Assembly: GCA_017542125.1 (NCBI GenBank)
Contig: JAFXXU010000080.1
Span: 1-56,284, forward strand
Source: Ruminococcus sp.
GTDB taxonomy: Bacteria > Bacillota > Clostridia > Oscillospirales > Ruminococcaceae
Direction of reading: 5' to 3'
Length of the DNA stretch: 56,284 nt
This document shows positions 40,210 through 49,074 of the stretch, piece by piece. The translations under genes were made by a program, and so were the position numbers. Every line of letters starts with the position of its first letter. Position 1 is the stretch's first letter. The notes under the pieces are model-generated. The model saw only the letters and a list, made by a program, of their open reading frames with translations. It had not been told where the DNA came from and ran no database searches.

Positions 40210-40641
40210 CTATACCTCCTTATCTTTAAGCTCGTCGATTTGCTTCTCAAAATAATCCTCATCCCAATGATCGAAGTATGCTTCTTTGTAGGCGTTGACG
40301 ATTTCGTGATCATATGATCCGAAGCCATCATAATAGTTGTTATCACGCTTGTCGTAGTAGAGTATGCTGTAATAGGGCTTTTCGCTTTGCATCTGATTTG
40401 CGAGGAAGTTAATCATCACACAATTCTTTCGGAACTCCTCCAGTTCGGGGTCGTCCTTGCGGCTCAAAATATCCTCGACCACTTCGGCTATACGCTTTTC
40501 GTTAGCGGCGTTCTTGTTTTCAAGCTCTTCGACTTTTCTTTGCAAGTCCAAGACTTTAAGCTGGAGCATAGTTACGAGTCCCGCTGTCTTTTCCTGCTCG
40601 GCTCTCTGCCCAGCTTCATATCCTGATTTGTAGTTATTCAC
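40210..40641 (-). CDS. Coiled-coil early protein, function unknown
   Basis: 143 aa, N-terminal coiled coil (QLKVLDLQRKVEELENKN, about residues 27-60) and a Tyr/Asp-rich C-terminal half (YYSILYYDKRDNNYYDGFG). Acidic. No family recognised. Confidence 0.6.
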   Translation of the reverse strand: MNNYKSGYEAGQRAEQEKTAGLVTMLQLKVLDLQRKVEELENKNAANEKRIAEVVEDILSRKDDPELEEFRKNCVMINFLANQMQSEKPYYSILYYDKRDNNYYDGFGSYDHEIVNAYKEAYFDHWDEDYFEKQIDELKDKEV

Positions 40642-40656
40642 CGTTATACCTCCTTA

Positions 40657-41046
40657 TCAGTTTGATGCCTTTATTATGATGCACTTTTTCCAGTAAGGCT
40701 CATACAGTTTCAGATACTGTTCGACGATATCATCCTGTTCCGCATCGCTCATATCTTCATAATTATCGCAAACCACATTTTCCAGATGTTCTTTTAAATC
40801 GCCCCGGTCATCAAATACTTGGTCGTAATCACTATGACGATATATTCTTGAACCGATCGGGTAGCAATCAAGAAGCTCTCCAACGTAGCACTTGACCTCG
40901 CTCATATAGGTGCTTACGCCGTCACCGATACAGCTTTCATCATCGGAAAGAACGACTATCGGCAGATCAGGGTTCTCCGCAATCAGCTCTCGCAGGCGCG
41001 TACTGTCGTGTACGATACCGGTTATAATTGGCTTTTCAAGGTTCAT
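40657..41046 (-). CDS. Acidic early protein, function unknown
   Basis: 129 aa, strand-helix start (PIITGIVHDSTRLRELIAEN then LPIVVLSDDES), like a Rossmann-type half, and acidic helices later (NYEDMSDAEQDDIVEQYLKL). No nucleotide motif. Overlaps the end of the broken gene at 41036-41399 by 11 bases. Confidence 0.6.
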   Translation of the reverse strand: MNLEKPIITGIVHDSTRLRELIAENPDLPIVVLSDDESCIGDGVSTYMSEVKCYVGELLDCYPIGSRIYRHSDYDQVFDDRGDLKEHLENVVCDNYEDMSDAEQDDIVEQYLKLYEPYWKKCIIIKASN

Positions 41047-41399
41047 AGTCTACACCTCCGTTGACAATGCTCATAACTTGTTCCGCGGTAAGCCCTCCCT
41101 GGGGCTCTCCACCGTTAGCCTTTTCGGTCATGCACTCTAAAAGCTTCGGGTCATGGCCGCTAAGCGGATCACATCCGCCGTAAGTGCTATAACCGTATAT
41201 GACCGAAAAAAAAGTATCCCTCATGCTCAAAATGAGTTCGGTATGTAGTTGTATCGGCACGAAATTCGTCTATTCCGGCTGCAATGCACTCTTTATTTAT
41301 CAGTTCATCTGATGCGATTGTACTGACATCCTTCCACTTGATGCCGGCTTCATCGAGCATCTTGCGGAGCTTTGACATCTCCTCGCACATCTGTCTCAC
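41036..41399 (-). pseudogene. Early protein gene split by a T8 tract
   Basis: Two overlapping frames form one recognisable protein: the first (41399-41187) ends EHEGYFFFGHIRL, the second continues FFSVIYGYSTYGG to the end at 41036. The break is a run of eight T (coding strand, 41206-41213). With seven T the join is EGYFFSVIYGY and a full 120-residue protein results, of the EYxGYxFSVIxGxGSYGG...LTAEEV type common in phages. Could be a real frameshift, slippage that keeps some expression, or a sequencing slip. Confidence 0.75.
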
Positions 41400-41402
41400 T
41401 TG

Positions 41403-41684
41403 TTACACCTCCTCGTCAAAGTCATCATCTTCAAGCATCCCGGATAAAACCCCTTCAATGTCGGCATCATCTTCGGGAGATATTTCCGCCGTGTAGCCAT
41501 TATCATCAACGGCCTTCTCCTCTGATGTTTTCTCCCTGCTTATCGTTATCTTGTAGCTATAGCCGTCTTTGCTCTCTGCGTCAAGAGAAAAGCTTTCGAG
41601 TCCTTCCGGGTTATCGATCTGATGAATGAGCTGATTATATAGTTCAATTGCAAGCTTGCAGATCATAGCAACTATTTCCTTCAT
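41403..41684 (-). CDS. Acidic helical protein, function unknown
   Basis: 93 aa; ATG at 41684 (MKEIVAMICK) with GGAGG 9 bases upstream. A short N-terminal helix, a central strand pair (SKDGYSYKITISRE) and a very acidic C-terminus (DDADIEGVLSGMLEDDDFDE). The acidic tail might mimic DNA, but nothing proves that. Confidence 0.6.
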   Translation of the reverse strand: MKEIVAMICKLAIELYNQLIHQIDNPEGLESFSLDAESKDGYSYKITISREKTSEEKAVDDNGYTAEISPEDDADIEGVLSGMLEDDDFDEEV

Positions 41685-41689
41685 TTTTT

Positions 41690-41995
41690 TTAACCTCCGT
41701 CCATTTTCGCACCACATTTTCTACAACGTGGGTTAACTTCGTTTACAGGCTTTTTCAATTTTTGATACGTTCTGAGTGTATCAGTATATTTTATCTTTTC
41801 ACCACAACATGAGCAATACCACAAACAACTGGGGTTTTTCGGAAATCCTTTTGAAGCACCCCTTATCCACCGTCCGTGCCGGACAGGCTCAACGTCTGCT
41901 GATGGAAATCTCATTATATCATTTGCGGTTATTTCTCCACCTTGATTATTTGCGAAATGAGCCAGAGCATCAGCATCAATGTATCGTTCGCTCAT
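41690..41995 (-). CDS. Small zinc-ribbon protein
   Basis: 101 aa. Begins RYIDADALAHFANNQ, then PSADVEPVRHGRWIRG and two cysteine pairs, CSCCG and CRKCGAKMDGG, of a four-cysteine zinc ribbon. This pattern is widespread in Firmicute prophages; the role is unknown. Confidence 0.8.
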   Translation of the reverse strand: MSERYIDADALAHFANNQGGEITANDIMRFPSADVEPVRHGRWIRGASKGFPKNPSCLWYCSCCGEKIKYTDTLRTYQKLKKPVNEVNPRCRKCGAKMDGG

Positions 41996-42258
41996 ATATT
42001 AAACACCGCCCCTTTACGATCAAGTTCAAGCTCAAGACTGTCCAATCCTGTCTCTTCGAGAACGTGTTCCTTAACTTCTTCGATGTATTCATCCCGCAGC
42101 TCCAGGTCCTTTATCGCTTCCGGGAGAAAAATGCACTTTTTAGAGGTGAACAGTACGCAATGAGCGCATGAGAGCTGATGATTGCAATACTTTTTAAGAA
42201 AACAGAGGCTGTGATATACCTCGATCAATTCCGCCTGTTCATCTATTCCCGTTGTCAC
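41992..42258 (-). CDS. Cysteine-containing early protein, function unknown
   Basis: 88 aa with CNHQLSCAHC and KKC near residues 25-42, possibly metal binding, followed by acidic helices (DEYIEEVKEHVLEETG). Overlaps both neighbours by a few bases, so it is tightly coupled. Confidence 0.6.
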   Translation of the reverse strand: MTTGIDEQAELIEVYHSLCFLKKYCNHQLSCAHCVLFTSKKCIFLPEAIKDLELRDEYIEEVKEHVLEETGLDSLELELDRKGAVFNI

Positions 42259-42972
42259 CTATTATCGCTCCTTCCATTCTTTTTATCGTTCTTCGGCATA
42301 CCCATAAGCCGGAAAACCACATAGGCGTGTACCAGATATCGGGACCGTTATCGCTGTCGATCATCGGATCGCACAACGAATCGCCTATTTTGATCTTAGC
42401 CGCAAAACCGAGCAGCCCAAGCTGGATATAACACATAAGAGCAGGAACGTAAGATATATCCTGCGCTCCGAAAGAAATGTAATTCTGTGAGTTCAAGCCG
42501 GTATTTTTGATACTGTCGGTGTAGCTGTGCGCAGCGCTCCGCCTCCGCAGGCGCAATCCAATACGGAGATTGGCTTCACGTCCTGCGGATTATCGATCTT
42601 CTTGAAGCTCATTTCGGCCATAGCCTGGCAGATGTCATAAGGTGTGAAGAATTGTCCCGCCCAGTGTGATCCGAGCTCAAGAATCATATACAGTTCTCCG
42701 AGAAAATCTTGCCGGGGATCAATCTCAAGCTGCCTGATGATCTCCGCAAAGATTTCTACGAGAACAGCTATCTCATTCGATGTGTACTTACTTATGATCT
42801 CAAGATACTGTTTTTCCCGCTTATCTCTGAAGCGGAAGTCTATACGGTTTGATATAGAGATGGCAAACATTGTTATGGCATCCTGCCATACTTCCCACAT
42901 ATAACGAGAGCCGGTAAGAGATTTCAACAGCCTTACGATCTCCTTATACTGCGGCTTAAGCGAGACTGCCAT
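42239..42972 (-). pseudogene. N6-adenine DNA methylase, frameshifted
   Basis: The N-terminal frame (42972-42493) has GQFFTPYDICQAMAEM and motif I VLDCACGGGAL, then turns to nonsense (RTATPTVSKIPA). The continuation lies in another frame (to 42239): AAHSYTDSIKNTGLNS, later IWYTPMWFSGLW, the usual ending of phage methylases of this type. By comparison with the normal CGGGALLIAAA stretch about 13 bases are missing near 42530. The enzyme should be inactive; other members of this short phage group also lack a clear NPPY. Confidence 0.75.
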
Positions 42973-42973
42973 G

Positions 42974-43363
42974 TTACCCCCTCCTGCTCTTCTTGCATTT
43001 ACTCTTGACGTTTGAACGGTCCGACTTGAACTGAGGGCAAGCCCTTACGCAATACGATTTCGTCGTTTTTCCGCCGGCCTGCTTCATTATCGTCTCATCA
43101 GCCGTCCACCCTTCGACGGGCTTGAAGCATCTGCTCCAGTTGCATCCGTATCCCTTGATGGGATCGGGGACTGCGTGAATGCAATGCCAGCATATCGTGC
43201 TGTTTTCCACCCGCTCGCCTTTTTTCTGCTGAGCGCGTTCCCGGCAGCTGTCGCAGAGCGAATAATAATCGCCGTCAGGTTTCTGCGAGGTTTTCTCTCC
43301 GCATCTCGTGCAGAGGTGGAAGGCTCGCAGCATATCGTATGATTCAGGATCATATCTCCCCAC
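42974..43363 (-). CDS. Multi-cysteine zinc-binding protein, function unknown
   Basis: 129 aa with CTRCGEK and CDSCRER (about 18-42), then CWHCIHAVPDP (about 58) and GYGCNWSRC, CVRACPQF. It looks like two zinc knuckles joined, as in small phage proteins near methylases. Ends in a basic tail (KSKCKKSRRG). Confidence 0.65.
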   Translation of the reverse strand: MGRYDPESYDMLRAFHLCTRCGEKTSQKPDGDYYSLCDSCRERAQQKKGERVENSTICWHCIHAVPDPIKGYGCNWSRCFKPVEGWTADETIMKQAGGKTTKSYCVRACPQFKSDRSNVKSKCKKSRRG

Positions 43364-43389
43364 AGCAGCCGCCTCCTTTGTGAATCTCC

Positions 43390-43863
43390 TTATCCGTCGT
43401 AGTCCTCATCAGCGGGATTGGCGAGATACCCTTCCCAGAACTTGATGTTTTCCTCTTTGTACCCCTTGAAATTTGCTCCCTCGTTGCCTTTGGTCTCGTA
43501 TCCCTGCGCCTCTATCGCGTTCAAGAACTCTGCGAGCTGCCTGTTCGTCATAGATCTAATCGCAGCGGCGTTCGTCCTCATTGTGATGTCTTTGACCGTT
43601 TTAGCAACGTCGCGCTCCGGATAGGGATACGTTGTGCTTTTGATCCGGGCAAGCAGCAGGGCGCTGTCCTGGAGCAGTCCACCCATAACAGCTGCCGCGT
43701 GCGGCGCTTCAAGCAGGATCGTTCTGTGCAGAGCCGGAAGTCTTTCAAGGATCTTCACTGCTTCTTTGAGCTCATTGTCGTAGTTAGCGATCATCTGACA
43801 TTCGCTCCAATGCTTTTCGTTCAGCTCATCGAGCTGTTTCTTTGATTTTTCGAGTATGTCCAT
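43390..43863 (-). CDS. Early helical protein, function unknown
   Basis: 157 aa. Long helix at the start (EKSKKQLDELNEKHWSECQ), then TMRTNAAAIRSMTNRQLAEF and WEGYLANPADEDYDG. The segment RSMTNRQLAEFLNAI resembles a short motif found in many small phage proteins. Acidic end. No enzymatic motif. Confidence 0.6.
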   Translation of the reverse strand: MDILEKSKKQLDELNEKHWSECQMIANYDNELKEAVKILERLPALHRTILLEAPHAAAVMGGLLQDSALLLARIKSTTYPYPERDVAKTVKDITMRTNAAAIRSMTNRQLAEFLNAIEAQGYETKGNEGANFKGYKEENIKFWEGYLANPADEDYDG

Positions 43864-43878
43864 TATTTACCATCCTTT

Positions 43879-44121
43879 CTATTCGTCATCATCGTTCCCT
43901 ATGTCGTGGGCTAAAGTCTTTGAGCTCGGTGTCATAAGCGCGGGAAGCCATAACCACAACAGCAGCCAGGGATTGCTGAAATAGATCACCGCCGTCGTGA
44001 TGCATCCGATCATAAGGCTAATGGTGATAAGTCGTGCGATGATCTGTGCCATAACGAGCCTATAACTGCGCTGCAAGATCTGCCACTTAAGGTTTTTCCT
44101 GATTTCGCTTTCATTTTCCAA
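43879..44121 (-). CDS. Small two-segment membrane protein
   Basis: 80 aa with TTG start at 44121 behind AAGGAGG (8 bases). Two hydrophobic stretches (about 24-46, IIARLITISLMIGCITTAVI; about 50-63, NPWLLLWLWLPALM) and an acidic tail. Probably sits in the inner membrane; might protect against superinfection or act in DNA replication at the membrane, both guesses. Confidence 0.65.
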   Translation of the reverse strand: MENESEIRKNLKWQILQRSYRLVMAQIIARLITISLMIGCITTAVIYFSNPWLLLWLWLPALMTPSSKTLAHDIGNDDDE

Positions 44122-44124
44122 CCG

Positions 44125-44367
44125 TCATCCCTCCTTGCATAACCGCTGAAACTTGCCGTAGGCGTGCTGATAATTTGTGCTTGCGAAGAGCCGTTTTCCT
44201 GTTTTCTTGTCGAAGATCTGAAACACAGGCGAGTTATAATACACCTAATTTTTCACGATGTATTTCTCCTTGCTCTCGCATAGGGTGTAGCTTTCTGACT
44301 CCTCCAAGCTCCACCACTCGCTGCCGTGTTCTATCGTGAACTTTGCGAAAGTCTCAAGCTCGGTCAT
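44125..44367 (-). pseudogene. Small gene interrupted by an in-frame amber codon
   Basis: The frame starts MTELETFAKF at 44367 (its ATG overlaps the Dcm stop as TAATG), runs 40 codons to TAG (44247-44245), then continues in the same frame for 39 codons (VYYNSPVFQIFDKKTGKRLF ...) to TGA at 44125. The second part has no ribosome site. Either a nonsense mutation, or amber read-through yielding an 80-residue protein. The product of the first part alone would be 40 aa. Confidence 0.6.
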
Positions 44368-45980
44368 TACATCACCTCTCCCAGCTCGTGCATAGTTGTG
44401 TACTTTTTGCCGCACATCTCGGGCAGATTGGCGCGTACAAGTGCCTCTGCGAAGGGAGGCGGTACGGCGTTGCCGCATCGGGCGACCTGCTTTACCCGGC
44501 TGTATTCCTTGCCGGTATAGTCATGATCTATGATGTAATCGGACGGGAAGCCCTGCGCATTGTAAAGCTCTCTCGGAGCAAGCATCCTCATACCGATATC
44601 GCGGATGTAATACTCTGCATCGCCGATATTCAGTAGCAGGATTTCATCATCGGCTATTTTGTATCCGCAGTATTCATTGAGCATCACTCTGATCTCCGGC
44701 CAGTATCCCAGCTCGGAAGAGGGTGAGTATTTCACGATATGCGTTCTGACCTCTGCGAAATGCCCCGCAGAAGTGCATTCTGTCGGCAAGGGCTCGGTCA
44801 ACGGCTTGCAGTCCTGGTTATTTCGAAGGATGCACAAATGGCTTTCGACAAGCCCGCATCGGTCGTGTGTTGTGACCGTCCCGAGAGGATCATTCGCCGC
44901 AGAGTAGTTATCGCCGGAATAATACTTAACGATGTGAGCACTCATAAGCCCGTACCGATTGGATGCATCAACGGTCATCAAAGGATCCTGCAAGGCTTGC
45001 CCTCTGACCTCCGAATGTGCCGTCTCACTGTGATACTGAATCAGAGAAGATGCAAGTAGGGCGTTGTGATCTATTGCAGTGACCGTGCCGAGAGGGTTAT
45101 CAATGGGGCTGCCTGTGATCCCGCCGTAGTATTTTTGAATGCTCGGTGCTACGACATAGTGACCGTTGACCGAGGTCACCGTTGAAAGCGGGTGATTTAT
45201 ATCCTGTGGAGAGTTATCATACTTGTACTGAATAATAAACGGTCTGTCCGATTTCAGCGTGAACTTATCGAGCCCTCTTGCGATCCGGCGCATCGTGTTT
45301 GGTTTCAGCGGAGTTTTCCTCCCGAAGATCGATACACAAGGGATGCTCCAATCAATGCACTCTGCCGCCGTTTTGTATGGCTGCTTGCCCTCTCCGTGTG
45401 TAGCTTCCGGCCACACAATCGGGTTTCCGTCGCATCTGGCAATGAGGAAAAACCTCTTGCGGATAGTCGGTGCCCCATAGTCGCAGGCTTTCAGTTCCCG
45501 CCAGTCGATCACATATCCATAGCGTGACAGGGCGTTGATGAAACTGTTGAATGTCCGTCCTTGCTGTGATCTGTCAGGGTAGCTGTCTTTGGTGAGAGGC
45601 CCCCAGGTGACAAACTCCGGGACGTTTTCGAGGATGATCACTCTCGGATGGACTGTTGCCGCCCACCTGACGGCGATCCAGGCGAGCCCGCGCACATTCT
45701 TGTCAACGGGTTTGCCGCCTTTTGCTCTTGAAAAGTGCTTGCAATCGGGGGAAAGCCACATCAGCCCAACAGGTCTGCCCTTGCAGACCTCTTTCGGGTC
45801 GATATCCCATACGCTCTCGCAGTAGTGCTGTGTATGTGGGTGATTGGTCTTGTGCATCAGGATTGCATCGGGATCGTGATTGATCGCTATGTCAACGGGT
45901 CTGCCCGTTGCGAGTTCAATGCCGGTAGAAGCACCGCCTCCACCGGCGAAATTATCGACTATAAGTTCATTCGTTTTCAT
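44367..45980 (-). CDS. DNA (cytosine-5) methyltransferase
   Basis: 537 aa; start MKTNELIVDN at 45980 after GGGAGG. Motif I NFAGGGGASTGIE near 9-21, motif IV SPDCKHFSRAKGG near 77-89 (catalytic Cys; PDC in place of PPC, as in phage enzymes), motif VI ENVPEF, motif VIII-like RKRFFLIAR, motif X ARCGNAVPPPFAEAL near 505. Between VIII and IX lie four about 45-residue repeats (PLSTVTS, PLGTVTA, PLMTVDA, PLGTVTT), probably the target-recognition part. No partner nuclease nearby, so it is an orphan protecting phage DNA or altering host methylation. Confidence 0.92.
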   Translation of the reverse strand: MKTNELIVDNFAGGGGASTGIELATGRPVDIAINHDPDAILMHKTNHPHTQHYCESVWDIDPKEVCKGRPVGLMWLSPDCKHFSRAKGGKPVDKNVRGLAWIAVRWAATVHPRVIILENVPEFVTWGPLTKDSYPDRSQQGRTFNSFINALSRYGYVIDWRELKACDYGAPTIRKRFFLIARCDGNPIVWPEATHGEGKQPYKTAAECIDWSIPCVSIFGRKTPLKPNTMRRIARGLDKFTLKSDRPFIIQYKYDNSPQDINHPLSTVTSVNGHYVVAPSIQKYYGGITGSPIDNPLGTVTAIDHNALLASSLIQYHSETAHSEVRGQALQDPLMTVDASNRYGLMSAHIVKYYSGDNYSAANDPLGTVTTHDRCGLVESHLCILRNNQDCKPLTEPLPTECTSAGHFAEVRTHIVKYSPSSELGYWPEIRVMLNEYCGYKIADDEILLLNIGDAEYYIRDIGMRMLAPRELYNAQGFPSDYIIDHDYTGKEYSRVKQVARCGNAVPPPFAEALVRANLPEMCGKKYTTMHELGEVM

Positions 45981-46122
45981 CTTCGTCATCCTCCCATATC
46001 ATATCGAGAACGGCATCAGATAGATTGCTTGAATGACACCATAAGCAGGTGTCATTCACAATTTCGATACTCCCGCAGTAAGGGCACTTAACAATGATTA
46101 GCTTATCCAGCGGCTTACTCAT
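45967..46122 (-). CDS. 51-aa zinc-ribbon protein
   Basis: 51 aa, begins MSKPLDKLII; CPYC (13-16) and CLWCH (26-30) form a four-cysteine ribbon. Its ATG overlaps the stop of the previous gene (ATGA), and it overlaps the methylase start by 14 bases. Similar short ribbons accompany phage early genes. Confidence 0.7.
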   Translation of the reverse strand: MSKPLDKLIIVKCPYCGSIEIVNDTCLWCHSSNLSDAVLDMIWEDDEDENE

Positions 46123-46781
46123 GTCAAGCCTCCGTTATTGGTAAGGTTGTCGAGGTTAACAGTAATATGGCAACCGGTTTTACAGATATCATTGTAAAGT
46201 GTTTTCTGACTATCATTCATCCTTGCAAAAAGAGTATCCTTCAAAGCGTCAAGAGCTAAGCAGTATATCCACAGATCGTGACTACATATTCTCCTGCACT
46301 GCATTAGCTCAGATGCTGCTTTATTGATCTGGGCATTCATTGAATCAGTCGGATCATATCCGAGCAGCATCTGCATATGATGCGTAATTGATTTTGAATT
46401 AAATACATCTTCGGTAAGCGTATATGGTACGCCCGCACTCTTCTCAAGAGTCCTTGCCTGATCTAAGGAGTAATAGAGAGAATTTATTATCCTTGCCGTT
46501 GTTCCGTTGATGCTCGTGAAGTTTTCAGGCTTCGGGGCGCCTTTATACTGTACCAGGAAGGCTGTACCATGTACAATGATCCCATCTAACAACGTGGATG
46601 CTACAGCATTTATCTCACCCTTGCTGCAAGGATCGTAGAAAATACTGCAATCGGTCTCGGCGCTGATCTCAGCCGTTGCCGATTCGCCAAGTTCGGTGAT
46701 AATAAGAACACCGAGATCATTTGGTCCGACAACATCAATGGATTTTCTGCCGTTTGCACTCAGCTTGAGAATATTGATCAT
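46119..46781 (-). CDS. Early protein, function unknown
   Basis: 220 aa; start MINILKLSAN at 46781 with AAAGGAG 9 bases upstream. N-terminal strand-rich half (VGPNDLGVLIITELGESATA) and helical C-terminus (ICSHDLWIYCLALDALKDTL). No recognised domain or membrane segment. Confidence 0.65.
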   Translation of the reverse strand: MINILKLSANGRKSIDVVGPNDLGVLIITELGESATAEISAETDCSIFYDPCSKGEINAVASTLLDGIIVHGTAFLVQYKGAPKPENFTSINGTTARIINSLYYSLDQARTLEKSAGVPYTLTEDVFNSKSITHHMQMLLGYDPTDSMNAQINKAASELMQCRRICSHDLWIYCLALDALKDTLFARMNDSQKTLYNDICKTGCHITVNLDNLTNNGGLT

Positions 46782-47061
46782 AATGATTTGCTCCTTTCGT
46801 TCTATCAACATTTCGTACATAGCGCAGATAGTCAGAGGCCATCTGCTTGAATCGTTCGGATTGTTTCTTTTCCAAACGCGCCAGCCGTTCATTTTTCTCT
46901 GAAAAATACAGCCATACAAGCTGTGTTATCGTATCCGCGATGAACAGTGTCCAGCCGACAGCACTTTCTGAAAAGACTGCTATGAGGAAAAAGAGCTCCC
47001 ATATCATCAAGAATATGCCGCAGGCTGTTTCATCGCTGACCTTTTTACCAAAGAATTTCAT
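46735..47061 (-). CDS. Small two-segment membrane protein
   Basis: 108 aa. Two hydrophobic segments (about 13-30, ACGIFLMIWELFFLIAVF; 34-52, AVGWTLFIADTITQLVWLYF) followed by a basic coiled-coil tail (EKNERLARLEKKQSERFKQM). Lies between DNA polymerase and the 46119 gene. Could be a membrane anchor for phage replication or an exclusion factor; unknown. Confidence 0.65.
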   Translation of the reverse strand: MKFFGKKVSDETACGIFLMIWELFFLIAVFSESAVGWTLFIADTITQLVWLYFSEKNERLARLEKKQSERFKQMASDYLRYVRNVDRTKGANHYDQYSQAECKRQKIH

Positions 47062-47067
47062 CTGTTA

Positions 47068-49071
47068 TCAGTCCTTCTTGAAGTATTGTCCTGTCCAACC
47101 GTCAGCTCCGAGAGGGAGCCCCGGCGCCCAGGGTATCGGCTGTGACATTATCTCGATAACTCTATCGAGCATCTGTTCCGGTGTCTGTGTTGTGGGCTTG
47201 ATGTCGATAACGACTTCATCGTGTATGTGGAATACTATCGGGAAGCCCGCTGCTTCCAGTCGCTCAATAGCGTCAGCGAGACAATCACGGGCAATGGCCT
47301 GCACCGTATTCTCCACGAGCTTGCCGCCGTAGGTTTCGACATAGCCCCATTTGTGTGCGTTGTTTTTATCGTTGATACCGAGATACTGTATCGACTTCTG
47401 CCCCCATCGGTTCGTCCCGATCTGCGGATCAACGTAGTAGAGTTTTCGCCCTGTCGGTAGCTGTATTGTCATATACGACCGCTGTGTGTTCTGATCCCAT
47501 TCCCGCGCTATGATGCACGGCCCCACCTGCCGGAAGCCGCCCTGTTCGATCACATCGATAGCGGCGTTGTTAAAAGCCCACCATAGTGATTGAATGTGCG
47601 GGTTTGAGGCTCTCCATCTCGTTACAATATCGGGAAGCTCATCCTCATTCAGCCCCATTTTCAAGGCTTCCATTGTTATCAGGGCGTTAGCGCCGCCCTG
47701 GTATCCAAGCGCCAGCTCTGCGACCTTGCCCTTTGCGCGTAGTGCGTATTCTGGATTACCCTTCTTAATGCGCTCGATAGGTACGCCGAACATCTGCGCG
47801 GCGGAAGCTTCATAGATTTTACCGTGTGTCTGGAAAACGTCAAGCCGCCACTCCTCACCTGCGAGCCAAGATATGACTCTTGCCTCAATAGCGGAGAAGT
47901 CTGCGTCGATAAGCACGTTCCCGGGTGTAGCTGTGAAAAGCGTCCGAATGAGCTGGGACAGCGTATCATAGATCGAGCCGTAGATTACTCGAAGTGCATC
48001 ACCTGATCTTTGCTTGACCAAATCGCGGGCGAAATCGAGCATATCAATGTAAGTTCGCGGAAGATTCTGCACCTGCACGAACCGCCCCGCCCAACGCCCG
48101 GTGCGATTGGCACCGTAGAACTGTAACATTCCGCGTATTCTCCCGTCAGGGCAGATGCAAGCCTGTACCGCATCATACTTTTTTGTAGATGTCTTGCCGA
48201 GCTCTTGCCTGATCTCCAAGAGCCTTTTGGCATCGCTCGGTATGCTCTTTTCTTTGAGCTCGGCAACATCAGCCTTGCGAAGCGTAGTAACCTCTTCGTC
48301 GGTATTCAAGCGGAGCCAATCGGTGAGCTGACGAACGGACGCAGGATTCTGCAAGCCGGATATCGAGACAGCCTCGGACTTCAAGCGAACAGCTTCCTGT
48401 GCGGCAATATCTATCGCACCGGAGACCAGCTCCATATCGGCGTGTACACCCCGGGCATTGATTCTCTGATCAGTCTCCCATTGTTTCTGCACGAATGCGG
48501 GAATCGGCATTGCCGAGAGCCGTTTCGCGATCTCCATTTCGGTAACTACATCCTGCTTATTGTACTCCTTGAACATCTGCCACTTATCCGGTGCGTGTTC
48601 AGGGAGATTTCGTGTGCGCCCATTATTGGCCTTGGAGGGCTTGCAGGGCGAACAGAAGTACTTGATCAGCGCCTTGCCCGTAGTAAGTTTCTGCTTATTC
48701 TCTTCAAGTCCTATAGCTTTGCCTGCGGCTTCAAGGGATGTGGGATAGCCGCAGTACAAAGCCTGGAGCATCGTATCTTCCCACTGATCAGCGGGAAGCT
48801 CGATGCCGAGCGCGGCAGAAAAGCAGAGCCGCTCAAACGTTGCGTTATACGCCCGCTTCTTGATGTCCGGGCGCGTGAGCAGTCCTACAAACCACTCCGG
48901 GAGTACGTCCTCCGTGCTGAAGTCCAGCACGATAGGTTCTCGCATTTCGCCCCACAACATGAAGCCGTTAAGCAGTATCTGGAAATCGGGAGAGCGCACA
49001 TAGGCATACGCTCCCGATTTCTTGATATCTACGCTTGAATATGTCTCCAGGTCGATAGATAGGATCCTCAT
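47068..49071 (-). CDS. Family A DNA polymerase with 3'-5' exonuclease
   Basis: 667 aa. N-terminal DnaQ-like exonuclease (RILSIDLETYSSVDIKKSG, with the D-x-E). Polymerase: motif A LIDADFSAIEARVISWLAG near 386, O-helix RAKGKVAELALGYQGG near 440, motif C VFHIHDEVVIDIK near 612. No 5' nuclease domain. This is the phage replicative polymerase of the type paired with DUF2815 and DUF2800 genes. Confidence 0.95.
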   Translation of the reverse strand: MRILSIDLETYSSVDIKKSGAYAYVRSPDFQILLNGFMLWGEMREPIVLDFSTEDVLPEWFVGLLTRPDIKKRAYNATFERLCFSAALGIELPADQWEDTMLQALYCGYPTSLEAAGKAIGLEENKQKLTTGKALIKYFCSPCKPSKANNGRTRNLPEHAPDKWQMFKEYNKQDVVTEMEIAKRLSAMPIPAFVQKQWETDQRINARGVHADMELVSGAIDIAAQEAVRLKSEAVSISGLQNPASVRQLTDWLRLNTDEEVTTLRKADVAELKEKSIPSDAKRLLEIRQELGKTSTKKYDAVQACICPDGRIRGMLQFYGANRTGRWAGRFVQVQNLPRTYIDMLDFARDLVKQRSGDALRVIYGSIYDTLSQLIRTLFTATPGNVLIDADFSAIEARVISWLAGEEWRLDVFQTHGKIYEASAAQMFGVPIERIKKGNPEYALRAKGKVAELALGYQGGANALITMEALKMGLNEDELPDIVTRWRASNPHIQSLWWAFNNAAIDVIEQGGFRQVGPCIIAREWDQNTQRSYMTIQLPTGRKLYYVDPQIGTNRWGQKSIQYLGINDKNNAHKWGYVETYGGKLVENTVQAIARDCLADAIERLEAAGFPIVFHIHDEVVIDIKPTTQTPEQMLDRVIEIMSQPIPWAPGLPLGADGWTGQYFKKD

Positions 49072-49074
49072 AGC

